Assembly (NCBI RefSeq): GCF_002514725.1
Contig: NZ_NTLB01000008.1
Span: 62,001 to 126,000, forward strand
Direction of reading: 5' to 3'
Length of the DNA stretch: 64,000 bases
Source: Mangrovitalea sediminis
Lineage (GTDB): Bacteria; Pseudomonadota; Gammaproteobacteria; Pseudomonadales; Oleiphilaceae
This document shows, in pieces, positions 33,717 through 44,695 of this stretch; the first letter of the stretch is position 1; each line of letters opens with the position of its first letter. Under the pieces are notes generated by a model. That model worked only from the letters and a program-made list of their open reading frames with translations. It had not been told where the DNA came from and made no database searches. The position numbers were made by a program, and so were the translations under genes.

Positions 33717-34901
33717 TCAATCACCCGGCATCAAGGAGCGCACAAAGAAAGCCTTCAGGTAGTCGGTCTCGGCAATGGAAGGCACAATCGGGTGATCCGG
33801 TCCCTGATGCCCCTGCTCCAGCACCTGAAGGAAGCGGTCGACCTTGCGGCCACTGGCCCGAATAATATCCAGCAATTGATCCCGCCCCAGATGCATGGAA
33901 CAGGACGCCGACGCCAGCACACCACCAGGGCTTAGCAGACGTAATGCCCATTGATTGAGACGGGCGTAGGCCTGTTCACCTTCCTTCTGATCCCTGCGAC
34001 GGGGAATCAGCGCCGGCGGGTCGAGGATAATCACGTCAAAGCGCTCGCGCTCGTCGCAAAGCGTCTTCAGTACCTGGAAGGCATCCCCCTGCAACGTATC
34101 GACATTGGAGAACCCATTCAGCGCCGCATTGCGCCCAACCCACTCCAGCGCCTGGGCCGAAGCATCCACGCAAGTGACGCTGGCCGCCCCCGCCGCCGCC
34201 ATCTGCACCCCCCAGCCGCCGACATAACTGAAGACATCGAGAACCCGGGCCCCACGTACGTATTGCTGCAAACGCGCACGGTTGAGCCGGTGATCGTAGA
34301 ACCAGCCGGTTTTCTGCCCCTCCAGCGGCGCCTCGAAACGCACACCGTTTTCTTCCACCGCCAGCACGTCGACGGAATCACCCACAGTTTCGAGGCCTAG
34401 CGGCAACCCTTCCGCCTGCCGCATCTTGCTGTCATTCTTGAATACGATGGCCCGCGGATGCAGCAGCCGGGTCAGCGCCCGGGTAATCGATGTTTTCAAC
34501 AACTCCATGCCCGCAATCGCCACTTGCACCACGCAGACATCGTCATAACGGTCGACAACCAATCCCGGCAAACCGTCGCTATCGCCGAAGGCCAGCCGGT
34601 AGAAGGGGCGTGAAAATACCTGTTCCCGCGCGGCAAGTGCCCTGGCAAGACGCTGTTCAAGGAGCTGGGGCGTCATGGACTGGCCCGGATCGCGACTGAT
34701 CACGCGACCGCAGATCAAGGGATGAGGATTAACGAAAACAGTCCCCAGCGCTTTTCCATTTGAGGCTGCGATAATCGCCTGTTCCCCAGGCTCGAACGTT
34801 TTCAGTGCGCTGCGGCCAATATCCACCTCATTGCTATATACCCAGAGATGGCCGGCCCGCAGTCGACGCTCCGCCCCTTTTCGAAGAAAAACCGTTTTCA
34901 A
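33717..34901 (-). CDS. rlmI: 23S rRNA m5C1962 methyltransferase RlmI-like protein
   Basis: The protein has an N-terminal PUA domain (RKGAERRLRAGHLWVYSNEVD), a central EEHEE domain, and a Rossmann SAM-methyltransferase domain (LDVFSYVGGWGVQMAAAG, CVDASAQALEWVGRNAALNG). The catalytic motif is ILDPPALIPRR, and SCSMHLG carries the conserved cysteine of m5C enzymes. From the TTG at 34901 the length is 394 residues, almost that of E. coli RlmI. AAGGG lies 8 nt before this TTG; an in-frame GTG at 34910 abuts the AAGG. Related RlmI/RlmK-type proteins differ in target, so the exact base is inferred. Confidence 0.88.
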   Translation of the reverse strand: MKTVFLRKGAERRLRAGHLWVYSNEVDIGRSALKTFEPGEQAIIAASNGKALGTVFVNPHPLICGRVISRDPGQSMTPQLLEQRLARALAAREQVFSRPFYRLAFGDSDGLPGLVVDRYDDVCVVQVAIAGMELLKTSITRALTRLLHPRAIVFKNDSKMRQAEGLPLGLETVGDSVDVLAVEENGVRFEAPLEGQKTGWFYDHRLNRARLQQYVRGARVLDVFSYVGGWGVQMAAAGAASVTCVDASAQALEWVGRNAALNGFSNVDTLQGDAFQVLKTLCDERERFDVIILDPPALIPRRRDQKEGEQAYARLNQWALRLLSPGGVLASASCSMHLGRDQLLDIIRASGRKVDRFLQVLEQGHQGPDHPIVPSIAETDYLKAFFVRSLMPGD

Positions 34902-35066
34902 TTGCTTCACCCTTGCAGTCAGGCCATGCGGCGAGGCGGCGATTATACCGGAATTGGCACCCCAGGCCCCAGTACGGATGCGGTAGCAAACTGTAACGGG
35001 CAAGGGCAGAATGAAGGATTACACTATGAGTCGAATGTCATTTTTTGATGGGGATGGACGCTACCG

Positions 35067-35945
35067 ATGTCGCGTGAACTTACTGAAGAGCAGATTCAGC
35101 ATATCCTTCAGGGAATCCGCCTGCCGCCGCAGCCGCAGATTCTGGTCGACCTGCAGATGGAGCAGGCGATGCCGGATCCCGATATCGCGCAGATCGCCGC
35201 CCTGATCCGCCAGGACGTCTCGCTCTCCGGCATGATCCTGAAATTCGTCAACTCGCCGTTTTTCGGCCTGGGCAACAAAATCAGCTCCATCGAACAGGCT
35301 GTGTCCCTGCTGGGCGCAGACACCGTCATCAACATCATCAACGGCCTGTCGATCAAGGGCGAGATGACAGACGACGCGATCCAGGAAATGACCCGATTCT
35401 GGGACACCACTACCGATATCGCCATGGTGTCCGCCACGTTAGCCAAGCACATCGGCGCGAAGAATCCGGATGAAGCCTATGCCATCGGCCTATTCCACAA
35501 TGTCGGCATTCCCCTGATGATGGCGCGCTTCCCCAACTACAACCTCATCATGCAGGAAGCCTACGCCAACCCGGAACCGCGCATCATCGACGTCGAAAAC
35601 CGCGAACTGAACACCAACCACGCCGTGGTTGGCTACTATGCGGCGAAATCCTGGAACCTGCCCCGCCACATCTGCGAAGTCATCGCCGAACATCACAACG
35701 CCGAGCAGGTCTTTGCACAGAAAGACGGCAAGAACCAGGAGAAGAAGACGCTGCTGGCCATCCTGAAGATCGCCGAGCATATCTGCGGCAACTACCGTAT
35801 TCTGGGGCAGCAGGATAAGGATCTGGAATGGGAGGAGAATGGCCAGGATATCCTTGAATATACTGGCCTGACGACCTATGACATCGACGAGATGTCAGAA
35901 AACTTCCGGGACATGGGCATCTCGGTGTACTGCAACTACCGCTGA
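35067..35945 (+). CDS. HDOD-domain protein
   Basis: A single-domain protein of 292 residues. The HDOD fold (a catalytically inactive HD relative) spans about residues 15-215, with blocks LPPQPQILVDLQ, LVKFVNSPFFG-like MILKFVNSPFFGLG, ISSIEQAVSLLGADTVINII and GLFHNVGIPLM. The metal-binding HD pair of true HD phosphohydrolases is replaced (HN in GLFHNVG), so a signalling scaffold is more likely than an enzyme. The C-terminal 80 residues contain a second helical part with EHHNAEQVF. There is no EAL, GGDEF or receiver domain. It is divergent from rlmI; its role cannot be named from sequence. Confidence 0.85.
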   Translation: MSRELTEEQIQHILQGIRLPPQPQILVDLQMEQAMPDPDIAQIAALIRQDVSLSGMILKFVNSPFFGLGNKISSIEQAVSLLGADTVINIINGLSIKGEMTDDAIQEMTRFWDTTTDIAMVSATLAKHIGAKNPDEAYAIGLFHNVGIPLMMARFPNYNLIMQEAYANPEPRIIDVENRELNTNHAVVGYYAAKSWNLPRHICEVIAEHHNAEQVFAQKDGKNQEKKTLLAILKIAEHICGNYRILGQQDKDLEWEENGQDILEYTGLTTYDIDEMSENFRDMGISVYCNYR

Positions 35946-35972
35946 CGCACAGTCATGCGGCCCGCGGCGGAG

Positions 35973-36368
35973 TCAGTCTTCCTCCGCCTCGACCACGCCG
36001 CGATAGGCCTCTGCATCCAGCAACGTATCAAGCTCGGAAGGGTCGCTCAGCCGAACGCGAAACATCCAGCCGTCCCCGTACGGATCTTCGTTGACGCGCT
36101 CAGGATCGTCCTCGAGGTCCTCGTTCACCGCGACGACCTCTCCCGTTACCGGACTGAAAACATCGGAGGCGGACTTCACAGACTCCACCACACCCGCTTC
36201 CTCACCACCCCGCACCTGACCGCCCACCTCGGGCAATTCCACGAAAACCACATCACCCAGCGACTCCTGAGCAAAATGTGTAATACCGACAGTGCCAACG
36301 CCGTCCTCATCCAGACGGATCCATTGGTGTGTGGCAATGTACTTCAACTCCTGCGGAATCTGGCTCAC
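35973..36368 (-). CDS. gcvH: Glycine cleavage system H protein
   Basis: This is the lipoyl carrier of the glycine cleavage system, shuttling the aminomethyl group between the P, T and L proteins. The lipoylation site is Lys65 in [17 protein letters not shown]. The length of 131 residues and the start [17 protein letters not shown] fit. The start is a GTG at 36368 with GGAG 7 nt upstream. gcvP and gcvT are not adjacent, so it stands alone here, convergent with the HDOD gene. In some bacteria such a solitary H protein also serves as the lipoyl relay for other enzymes. Confidence 0.95.
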   Translation of the reverse strand: MSQIPQELKYIATHQWIRLDEDGVGTVGITHFAQESLGDVVFVELPEVGGQVRGGEEAGVVESVKSASDVFSPVTGEVVAVNEDLEDDPERVNEDPYGDGWMFRVRLSDPSELDTLLDAEAYRGVVEAEED

Positions 36369-36469
36369 GGGCCTTCTCCTGACGCTTTGTCATCAAAGGG
36401 GACGAATGGGACTCAATGGGGGCGAAGTCTACTCATTTTCGCAGGAGATTTCAGCATACGGCAGCCCCT

Positions 36470-37057
36470 TCAACGGCGCCGGACACCCAGAAAATTGAGC
36501 GCGGCAGGCAAGGTCGACACAAAATTATCGAACGCATGGCTACCGCCAGGCTGAATCCATTGCGGGCTACCCTGGAATCGTGACACCGCCTCACGGTAAT
36601 TCAATGTCTCGTCGCCGGTCTGCAGCAGGACGAATACCTGCTCAGGCCGTTCCAGCGGCCCCACTTCCAAGGCTTCCAGCGTATCCATATGGGACATTTC
36701 CAACACATACCGCTCGCCGGTGTAGGGGTTCTCCTGCGGCCCCAGATAATCGCGGAGTAGACGATAGGGATAGACGGCCGGATTGATCAGCACTGCCGGC
36801 AACGCGTAACGCTGCGCCGCCCAGGTCGCGTAATACCCCCCCAGAGAGCTGCCCATCAGCACCACGCGCCGCCCCTTCCCCGATGCGATCAAACCATCGA
36901 TACGGGCGGCGGCTTTCACCGGCGAAAAAGGCAGCTCCGGCACCAGTAACTCACAGCCATAGTCGTCCGCGATCAGGTGCTCGGCCAACAACCGGGCCTT
37001 GTGAGATCCCGGAGAGCTATTGAAGCCATGCAGATAAACGAGAAGAGGGGGCAACAT
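36470..37057 (-). CDS. yqiA: YqiA-type alpha/beta-hydrolase (esterase)
   Basis: A small cytoplasmic alpha/beta-hydrolase of 195 residues. It has the YqiA/YcfP signature YLHGFNSSPGSHKARLL near the start, the nucleophile elbow GSSLGG (Ser near residue 78), an Asp in QTGDETLNY and His in GGSHAFDNF. E. coli YqiA has esterase activity on short acyl and palmitoyl-CoA esters. The start ATG at 37057 lies 13 nt after the cpdA stop and gives a start right at the first strand; the Shine-Dalgarno is weak. The order yqiA-cpdA-DUF1249-nudF is conserved in gammaproteobacteria. Confidence 0.87.
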   Translation of the reverse strand: MLPPLLVYLHGFNSSPGSHKARLLAEHLIADDYGCELLVPELPFSPVKAAARIDGLIASGKGRRVVLMGSSLGGYYATWAAQRYALPAVLINPAVYPYRLLRDYLGPQENPYTGERYVLEMSHMDTLEALEVGPLERPEQVFVLLQTGDETLNYREAVSRFQGSPQWIQPGGSHAFDNFVSTLPAALNFLGVRRR

Positions 37058-37070
37058 GCCGGACAGAGAA

Positions 37071-37871
37071 TCAATAGCCACGGCTGTCGTAGTCGACATC
37101 GAACTCAATATGGTCAGCACGAACGACACCCGACTCTATCCGGCCGTCAGCATACAAATCGAGCCATCGGTATCCTGGGGAAAGCCGGTCGACGCTGAAT
37201 TCCGAAGACCCTGGCTCGAACTGGACACAGGTTGAAGGTGTCGCCATCAGCCGAACGCCCACGCGGGTCAGATCGAGTTCCTGATGGATATGCCCCCAGA
37301 TCACGCCTTTCACCTGGGCATAACGATCAATGACATCGAAGAACTCGTCACCATTGCTCAGGCCGATCGGTGCCATCCAACGACAGTCGATATCCACAGG
37401 ATGATGATGAAAGGCGATCAGGGCATGTTTATCGGGGTACTCGGCAAGAGCCGATTCGAGCCAGTGCAACTCCCTGGCGTCCAGGCGGCCAAACACTTTG
37501 CCAGGGACTGAGGAGTCGAGAAAGATCAATTGCCAATGGTCGCTAAGCATACGACGTTGCGCCGCCTGGGTACCGGCAATCACACTCTGCATCGCGTGAC
37601 GATCGTCATGATTCCCTGCAAACCAGAACACCGGGCAGGCGAAGGTCGCCATCTTCTCTTCGAAGCAGCGATAGGCCTCGATCGATCCATCCTGTGCAAT
37701 ATCGCCCGTAGCCAGCACCACGTCGGGACGAGGGTGATGATGTTTCACCAACTCAAGTACGGCATCCAGGCTGTCACGGGTATTCATACCCAACAGCGTG
37801 CCGCTCGGTTCCTTGCACAAATGTGGATCAGTGATCTGAACCAATTGCAGGACAGGGGCAGATCGCGCCAT
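37071..37871 (-). CDS. cpdA: 3',5'-cyclic AMP phosphodiesterase CpdA (Icc)
   Basis: A calcineurin-like class III phosphodiesterase that hydrolyses cAMP. It has all metal-binding motifs of the fold: ITDPHL, LATGDIAQDGS, FAGNHDD, AFHHHPVDI and GHIHQ. The length of 266 residues is typical. The ATG at 37871 is the likely start; GGGCC directly precedes it and a better GGAG is 14 nt away. The 190 nt upstream, to the DUF1249 gene, are non-coding and could hold a separate promoter. Confidence 0.92.
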   Translation of the reverse strand: MARSAPVLQLVQITDPHLCKEPSGTLLGMNTRDSLDAVLELVKHHHPRPDVVLATGDIAQDGSIEAYRCFEEKMATFACPVFWFAGNHDDRHAMQSVIAGTQAAQRRMLSDHWQLIFLDSSVPGKVFGRLDARELHWLESALAEYPDKHALIAFHHHPVDIDCRWMAPIGLSNGDEFFDVIDRYAQVKGVIWGHIHQELDLTRVGVRLMATPSTCVQFEPGSSEFSVDRLSPGYRWLDLYADGRIESGVVRADHIEFDVDYDSRGY

Positions 37872-38061
37872 GGCCCAGCGTCGTCTCCAAGTCGACCAAA
37901 TTCCAGCAAAGTGACCGGTACAGCTAAACCTGTTGCGCCAGTATTGTTATGTAATGCGCGCAATTAAACCCCGGTCGATTGCCAACAGCATAGCGTGGAA
38001 ATGAAGGTTTTTCCGGAATTGCAGTCACATTTCCTGAGAGGTCGAGGAAAGATACGCCAAA

Positions 38062-38514
38062 TCAACGCTCAGGCCAGGCCACCGCCTGATCCGCGATATG
38101 ACCAAAGCGCAGGCAGTAGCTTAACCAATCAGCCAGAAAGGCGTTGATCTGAACCTTTTCATCGGGATGGTGCATAAAGCGGTTGGGGTAGTCGTGCACG
38201 GCTTCGATACGCCGATAACGATAGCAGCTGATGACCTCCGCCACGCGCGCATCGTGGTAAACCCGCACCGTCATGCGAGGATTATTCAGCCAGCGCCCGG
38301 CGTTGTGCACCTGCTCCAGATAGTAGGTGTCCGTGTAGCGTTCCCTTTGCAGACGTTCGATGCTGACGCGACCAAGATAGGCACTACCATTATGCAGCGC
38401 GAACTGAGCGGCCTCAGAATCCTCCGCCAGCCCCCACAACTGCTGCAAACGCGCATAGTTTCCCTCGCACAGCGCCCCCAGGCGCCTGAGGTCAGGAATA
38501 TACTGCCGGCTCAC
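38062..38514 (-). CDS. DUF1249 family protein (YqiB-like)
   Basis: A conserved protein of 150 residues without a known function. Recognisable blocks are RRLGALCEGNYARLQQL, TVRVYHDARVAEVISCYRYRRIEAVHDYPN and INAFLADWLSYCLRFGH. The GTG at 38514 has GGGGAG 6 nt upstream and overlaps the nudF stop as GTGA, so translation is coupled to nudF. A TTG six codons upstream is not favoured. The neighbours nudF and cpdA are the same as for E. coli yqiB. Confidence 0.88.
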   Translation of the reverse strand: MSRQYIPDLRRLGALCEGNYARLQQLWGLAEDSEAAQFALHNGSAYLGRVSIERLQRERYTDTYYLEQVHNAGRWLNNPRMTVRVYHDARVAEVISCYRYRRIEAVHDYPNRFMHHPDEKVQINAFLADWLSYCLRFGHIADQAVAWPER

Positions 38515-39152
38515 CGAAGACTCCCCAGCCAACGTTCGTCAATACGACGACGGTTGAGCGCCAGCCACTGCAACGAAATAATCGCCGCGGCGTTATCGAT
38601 GCGCCCGTCATACACCATCGCCAGCGCACCCTCGAACGGCATCACATGGACGCGGATATCCTCATGCTCATCGGCCAGACCATGCAGCCCTCCCGCCTCT
38701 TCAGACGAGACACAGCCGCAGAAAAGCGTGGTCTGTTCAGTACATCCGCCCGGCGATCCCAGGTAATTGCAGATGTGTTCCAGGCCAAGAAAATGCAGAT
38801 TGGCCTCTTCAACACCTTCCCGGCGAGCAACCTGCTCCGGCGTTTCACCCGGCTCGTTCATGCCCGCCACCAGCTCCATCAGCCAGGGTGTGCGATCACG
38901 CCCCAGCGCGCCCGGTCGAAATTGTTCCAGCAGGACCACCTCGCCACGACGGGGATCGTATGGCAACACGCAGGTAGCATCGCCGCGCAGAAAAAGCTCA
39001 CGGTCGAAGGCCGGTGTCCAGCCGCCCTCAAAGCGCCGATGTCGCAAGGTGACCTTCTCCATGGCGAAGAAGCCCTGGTACAAAGGCTGACGGTCGAGAA
39101 TTTCGACATCGCCCGTGCCGAAAACAAAGGGACTGTTTTGTTCTTCCGACAT
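38511..39152 (-). CDS. nudF: ADP-ribose pyrophosphatase
   Basis: NudF hydrolyses ADP-ribose to AMP and ribose 5-phosphate. The Nudix box is GMNEPGETPEQVARREGVEEANL near residues 98-120, and the ADPRase-specific blocks LPYDPRRGEVVLLEQFRPGA and YLGSPGGCTEQTTLF are present. The length is 213 residues from the ATG at 39152, preceded by GCGAG at about 6 nt. It is the first gene of nudF-DUF1249, pointing away from the thiC 3' end. Confidence 0.93.
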   Translation of the reverse strand: MSEEQNSPFVFGTGDVEILDRQPLYQGFFAMEKVTLRHRRFEGGWTPAFDRELFLRGDATCVLPYDPRRGEVVLLEQFRPGALGRDRTPWLMELVAGMNEPGETPEQVARREGVEEANLHFLGLEHICNYLGSPGGCTEQTTLFCGCVSSEEAGGLHGLADEHEDIRVHVMPFEGALAMVYDGRIDNAAAIISLQWLALNRRRIDERWLGSLR

Positions 39153-39342
39153 GACTAACTCGCTTCGCGACAGCATCTGCGTCGCGTTCAAACCAAGCCA
39201 ACTCCGCACTTTACTGGCAAGCAGGAGGGCGATCCAAGGAGGATTTTTGCCGACAGGTGCGGCGCTGCCCGGGTACAGACGACACCAGACCTATCGGTAC
39301 CAGTGTCACCCTGAACTGTTGCGGAGGGATGATACCGCCGCC

Positions 39343-39372
39343 GGTCATCCGGCACCAAGGTACCGGATGACC
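39343..39372. terminator. 10-bp inverted repeat after thiC, possible terminator
   Basis: GGTCATCCGG and CCGGATGACC are perfect 10-bp arms with a 10-nt loop, lying 18 nt beyond the thiC stop. There is no T tract on either strand, so termination would need Rho or the hairpin may stabilise the thiC mRNA. Confidence 0.5.
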
Positions 39373-39390
39373 AACGACCGTTATCGATCA

Positions 39391-41337
<1,947 letters not shown>

Positions 41338-41455
41338 TTAGACGCGGACGGGGAGCCCAGAGAATCCTCGGACACCGTAACGCATGACGGGGCAATGATA
41401 AAAGCCGCGACGCAAGCTGCGCCCTGAAGCTTTACAGGAAAACACGGCCTGCCGG

Positions 41456-41572
41456 TCTCGAATCCCTACGCCGGTATTAACCGGATCAGGTTCTCGGGTT
41501 CTGGAAAGCGGCGAAAACGCCCTCTTCAACAATCTCAGCCGACGACCGAAAGTCGCCAGCACCCCGTCAAGA
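41456..41572 (-). promoter_or_regulatory. TPP riboswitch (THI element) of thiC
   Basis: Read on the minus strand, the segment has the conserved order of a thiamin pyrophosphate aptamer: GGGGTGC at the 5' side, GGCTGAGA binding the pyrimidine, then ACCTGATCCGGTTAATACCGGCGTAGGGA. The last block includes the P4/P5 helix that binds the pyrophosphate. Its place before thiC is the usual one. About 185 nt separate it from the thiC ATG. In this leader an imperfect hairpin followed by TTTT (plus coordinates about 41397-41425) could be the expression platform, but I am unsure whether control is by termination or by ribosome access. Confidence 0.97.
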
Positions 41573-41855
41573 CGCTATTGGTTGAGATGCTCAAGTGTAG
41601 AGATTCGCTGTTTTTTTGTCCATAATGAGCGCTCGATCACTTTCTCGCACAGGCAGGTCCATTCAAACGCCACCAAAGCCTTCATTCTGGCGGCTGTTTC
41701 GTCCGGACACCTGGCTCTGAAGTCTTCCCCATGAGTCCGGACCCGGATCCAACCAACCTGCAATGCGCATGACCCGGAATTTACAGAACCCTCCCCAATG
41801 ATCGACGGGTGGAGACTAAAAGGTTTATTTCACTAGACATTAACCAGGGGTTTGC

Positions 41856-43265
41856 ATGAAGAAGCATGTTCTCTCGGGCCTGATCGCCTTGATGGCGAGC
41901 CAGCCTGCGCTGGCAGTGGACCTGGTCCAGGTATATGAAAAAGCGCTGTCCTACGACTCCACACTGGCCGCCTCGAAGTATGCCTTCGACGCGACCCAGG
42001 CCGCCATCAACCAGTCGCGGGCAGGATTACTTCCCCAGCTGAGTGCCGTAGGATCCGTCGGCCATACCGATGAGAACCTGGCAAACGGTTATCACGACTC
42101 CTGGAAGACCGCCAGCTACGGTCTGCAGCTCACACAACCCCTGTTTCAGGCAAGCACCTGGTTCGGCTACCAGGAGAGCAAGTTTGCCAGCAAAAGCGCT
42201 GAAGCCGATTACAACTATGCCCAGCAGCAACTGATGCTGGACGTTTCCACGGCCTACTTCAACGTGCTGCGCGCCCGGGACAACCTGACCACCGCCAAGG
42301 CCTCCGAAGCCGCCATCAAGCGACAGTGGGAACAGGCGAAAGAACAGTACGATGTCGGCCTGATCGCCATCACCGGTGTCCAGGAAGCTCGCGCCAGTTA
42401 TGACGCCAGCATTTCCCAGCGCATTTCCGCCGAGAACAACCTGGACATTGCCAAGGAAAAGCTGGCTCGCCTCACCGGTGAAGCGGAAGACAACCTGGAC
42501 AACCTGGAGCAGGACTTCCCCGTCGGAGCGCCCCAGCCCAACAATCCGAAGGCTTGGGAAAAACAGTCACTGGCGCAAAACTGGTCCGTCAAGTCAGCCG
42601 AATACAAGCTGCAGGCTTCCGGCCAGAACCTGAAGGTCCAGAAATCAGGTTACTACCCGACCGTGAGCCTGACGGCGGATTACACCAAGAACGACCTCAA
42701 CGGCAGCTCAATCACCCAGACGGGTAACGGCTGGAGCCGCGACGCGACCATCGGCCTGCAGCTTAAAATGCCTCTGTATGAAGGCGGCGGCACCCAGGCC
42801 AGCGTTCGCCGGGCACGTGCGACCTACAACCTGACCGATGAGCAGCTGAGCACCGCAAGACGCAATGTCAGCCTGAGCGCACGGACCATTTTCCGCACGA
42901 TCAACAGCGACATCGAAACCGTCGCCGCCCAACGCCAGACCATCGTCTCCAGCCGCAGTGCATTGGAAGCGACCCGCGCCGGCTACACGGTGGGAACCCG
43001 CAACATCGTGGAAGTGCTCAACGCAGAGCAGGCTTACTATGTGGCCCTGAAGAATTACGCCAATGCCCGCTACGACTACGTGATCAACACGTTAACGCTG
43101 AAGCAGGTCGCCGGAACCCTGAGCCCACAGGACCTGATTGACCTGAACCATTGGCTCAGCGCTGGCGCCCCCGGCATAGAAGCCCTGGCAAACGAGCCGA
43201 CCGACAGCAGCAGCGACATCAATGCGGCCAAACCGCCTAAAGGCAGCACCAAGCCCAAGCGTTAA
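41856..43265 (+). CDS. tolC: TolC-family outer-membrane channel protein
   Basis: This is the outer-membrane exit duct for type I secretion and RND or ABC efflux. A 20-residue signal peptide (MKKHVLSGLIALMASQPALA) precedes two outer-membrane efflux repeats (about 22-210 and 230-430) rich in long helices, with conserved SRAGLLPQLS, FNVLRARDNL and TLKQVAGTLSPQDL. The length of 469 residues fits TolC. The ATG at 41856 is unambiguous. The place beside thiC is the same as that of opmH/tolC in Pseudomonas aeruginosa. No pump genes are nearby, so the partner is unknown. Confidence 0.94.
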   Translation: MKKHVLSGLIALMASQPALAVDLVQVYEKALSYDSTLAASKYAFDATQAAINQSRAGLLPQLSAVGSVGHTDENLANGYHDSWKTASYGLQLTQPLFQASTWFGYQESKFASKSAEADYNYAQQQLMLDVSTAYFNVLRARDNLTTAKASEAAIKRQWEQAKEQYDVGLIAITGVQEARASYDASISQRISAENNLDIAKEKLARLTGEAEDNLDNLEQDFPVGAPQPNNPKAWEKQSLAQNWSVKSAEYKLQASGQNLKVQKSGYYPTVSLTADYTKNDLNGSSITQTGNGWSRDATIGLQLKMPLYEGGGTQASVRRARATYNLTDEQLSTARRNVSLSARTIFRTINSDIETVAAQRQTIVSSRSALEATRAGYTVGTRNIVEVLNAEQAYYVALKNYANARYDYVINTLTLKQVAGTLSPQDLIDLNHWLSAGAPGIEALANEPTDSSSDINAAKPPKGSTKPKR

Positions 43266-43275
43266 TACCGGCCAG

Positions 43276-43307
43276 AAGGGCTGCCTTCCATGAGGATGGC
43301 AGCCCTT
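43276..43307. terminator. Hairpin between convergent tolC and waaA, probable bidirectional terminator
   Basis: AAGGGCTGCC and GGCAGCCCTT form a 10-bp stem, continued inward by TCC/GGA after one mismatch, with an ATGA loop. It starts 11 nt after the tolC stop and ends 4 nt before the waaA stop. The T tracts are short on both sides. Confidence 0.7.
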
Positions 43308-43310
43308 CGC

Positions 43311-44576
43311 TTAACCGGAATGACGGGATTCGACCCCTTCGAGCAATCGCTGCAAAGCTCCCCGATTTGACGCCACAAAGTCCAAGGCCTGCTGCCCGAT
43401 GGCACGGCGATGCTCAGGGTCGTCGAAGAAATTCGTCAGACGCTGCGCCAGCACTTCGGCAGAGCCGGCAAAACACATGCCCTTCACCTCAACCAGCCGC
43501 TGACAGATATCCGCGAAGTTGAACACATGGGGGCCCATCAATGTCGGCAATCCCCAGGCCGCAGGCTCGAGCGGATTATGCCCTCCACTTTCAATGAGAG
43601 AGCCGCCGACAAAAGCCACGTCCGCCGCACCATACATCATCCGCAATTCACCCATGGTGTCGCCCAGCAATACCTGGCACCCCGCTGCAGGCGCGCCCTG
43701 GGAGCGGCGACTCAGCGTAAAGCCTGAGAGTTCGACCAAACGTGCGACATCGTTGAAACGTTCGGGATGCCTGGGCACAAGTATCAGGGCTGCATCGGGA
43801 TAGCTCTTCAGTAAGCGACGGTGAGCATCCAGCAGAATCTCATCCTCGCCTTCGTGGGTGCTTGCGGCAATCCAGACAGGACGCGAGCCCCCCAACTGGC
43901 TCCGCAACTGCCGCGCCGCCTCGCGGAGATTATCCGACAGGCTGAAATCGAATTTGATGCTGCCACAGACGGACACATGATCCGGATGCGCACCCAGGGC
44001 CAGGAAACGCTCCGCATCGGCATCGGCCTGGGCGGCAATCCAATCCAGGCGCTGCAGCATCGGCCGGGACAGCCAGGCCACACGCCCGTACCCCCGCGCA
44101 GAGCGCTCCGACAGGCGGGCATTCGCCAACACCACCGGGATTCCCCGCTTGCTACAGGCGTGAATCAGATTGGGCCAGAGCTCCGTCTCCATGACGATCA
44201 GCTCCGCCGGCCGCACCCGGCGCAGAAAGCGGGCAACAGCATCCGGCAAATCGTAAGGCGCATAGACATGCAATACGCGGTCGCCAAACGATTTACGGAC
44301 CTGATCGGATCCAGTCGGCGTCATGGTCGTGACCAACACCCGCTCCCCCGGATGACGAGCCAGCAGGGCCTCTACCAAGGGAACCGCTGCAATGGTTTCG
44401 CCTACGGAAACCGAGTGTACCCAAAAGCGCACCCCTTCTGGCACCGGGGTCACCCACCCGAAGCGCTCCCGCCAACGACGCCGATAGGCGGGGGCCCGCC
44501 GCCCCCGCTGCCACAAGCGCAACAGGACCAACGGGGAAAACAGATAAAGGAGCAGACAATACAACCAGCGCGCCAT
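43311..44576 (-). CDS. waaA: 3-deoxy-D-manno-octulosonic acid transferase
   Basis: WaaA (KdtA) adds Kdo to lipid IVA at the cytoplasmic face of the inner membrane. It has an N-terminal membrane anchor (MARWLYCLLLYLFSPLVLL), a GT-B fold with the conserved WVHSVSVGET and METELWPNLI blocks in the first lobe, and FVGGSLIESGGHNPLEPAAWG in the second lobe near residue 310. The length of 421 residues is typical. I take the ATG at 44576; upstream in-frame codons to 44717 would overlap the divergent acyltransferase gene and are not conserved. Confidence 0.95.
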   Translation of the reverse strand: MARWLYCLLLYLFSPLVLLRLWQRGRRAPAYRRRWRERFGWVTPVPEGVRFWVHSVSVGETIAAVPLVEALLARHPGERVLVTTMTPTGSDQVRKSFGDRVLHVYAPYDLPDAVARFLRRVRPAELIVMETELWPNLIHACSKRGIPVVLANARLSERSARGYGRVAWLSRPMLQRLDWIAAQADADAERFLALGAHPDHVSVCGSIKFDFSLSDNLREAARQLRSQLGGSRPVWIAASTHEGEDEILLDAHRRLLKSYPDAALILVPRHPERFNDVARLVELSGFTLSRRSQGAPAAGCQVLLGDTMGELRMMYGAADVAFVGGSLIESGGHNPLEPAAWGLPTLMGPHVFNFADICQRLVEVKGMCFAGSAEVLAQRLTNFFDDPEHRRAIGQQALDFVASNRGALQRLLEGVESRHSG

Positions 44577-44695
44577 GGGAACCCGAATTCGACCGATCAA
44601 AGCGAGGCATTGTACACAACTGAGAGCACCACTGCCGCGCGCGCATCTACGCAACGACATCTGGTAGAATCGGCGCGGCTTTGAGAGGGAACCCC

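Noticed and set aside
41575-41763. 62-codon open frame on the minus strand upstream of the TPP riboswitch
   Set aside because: No ribosome binding site or family, and it lies where the thiC promoter must be.
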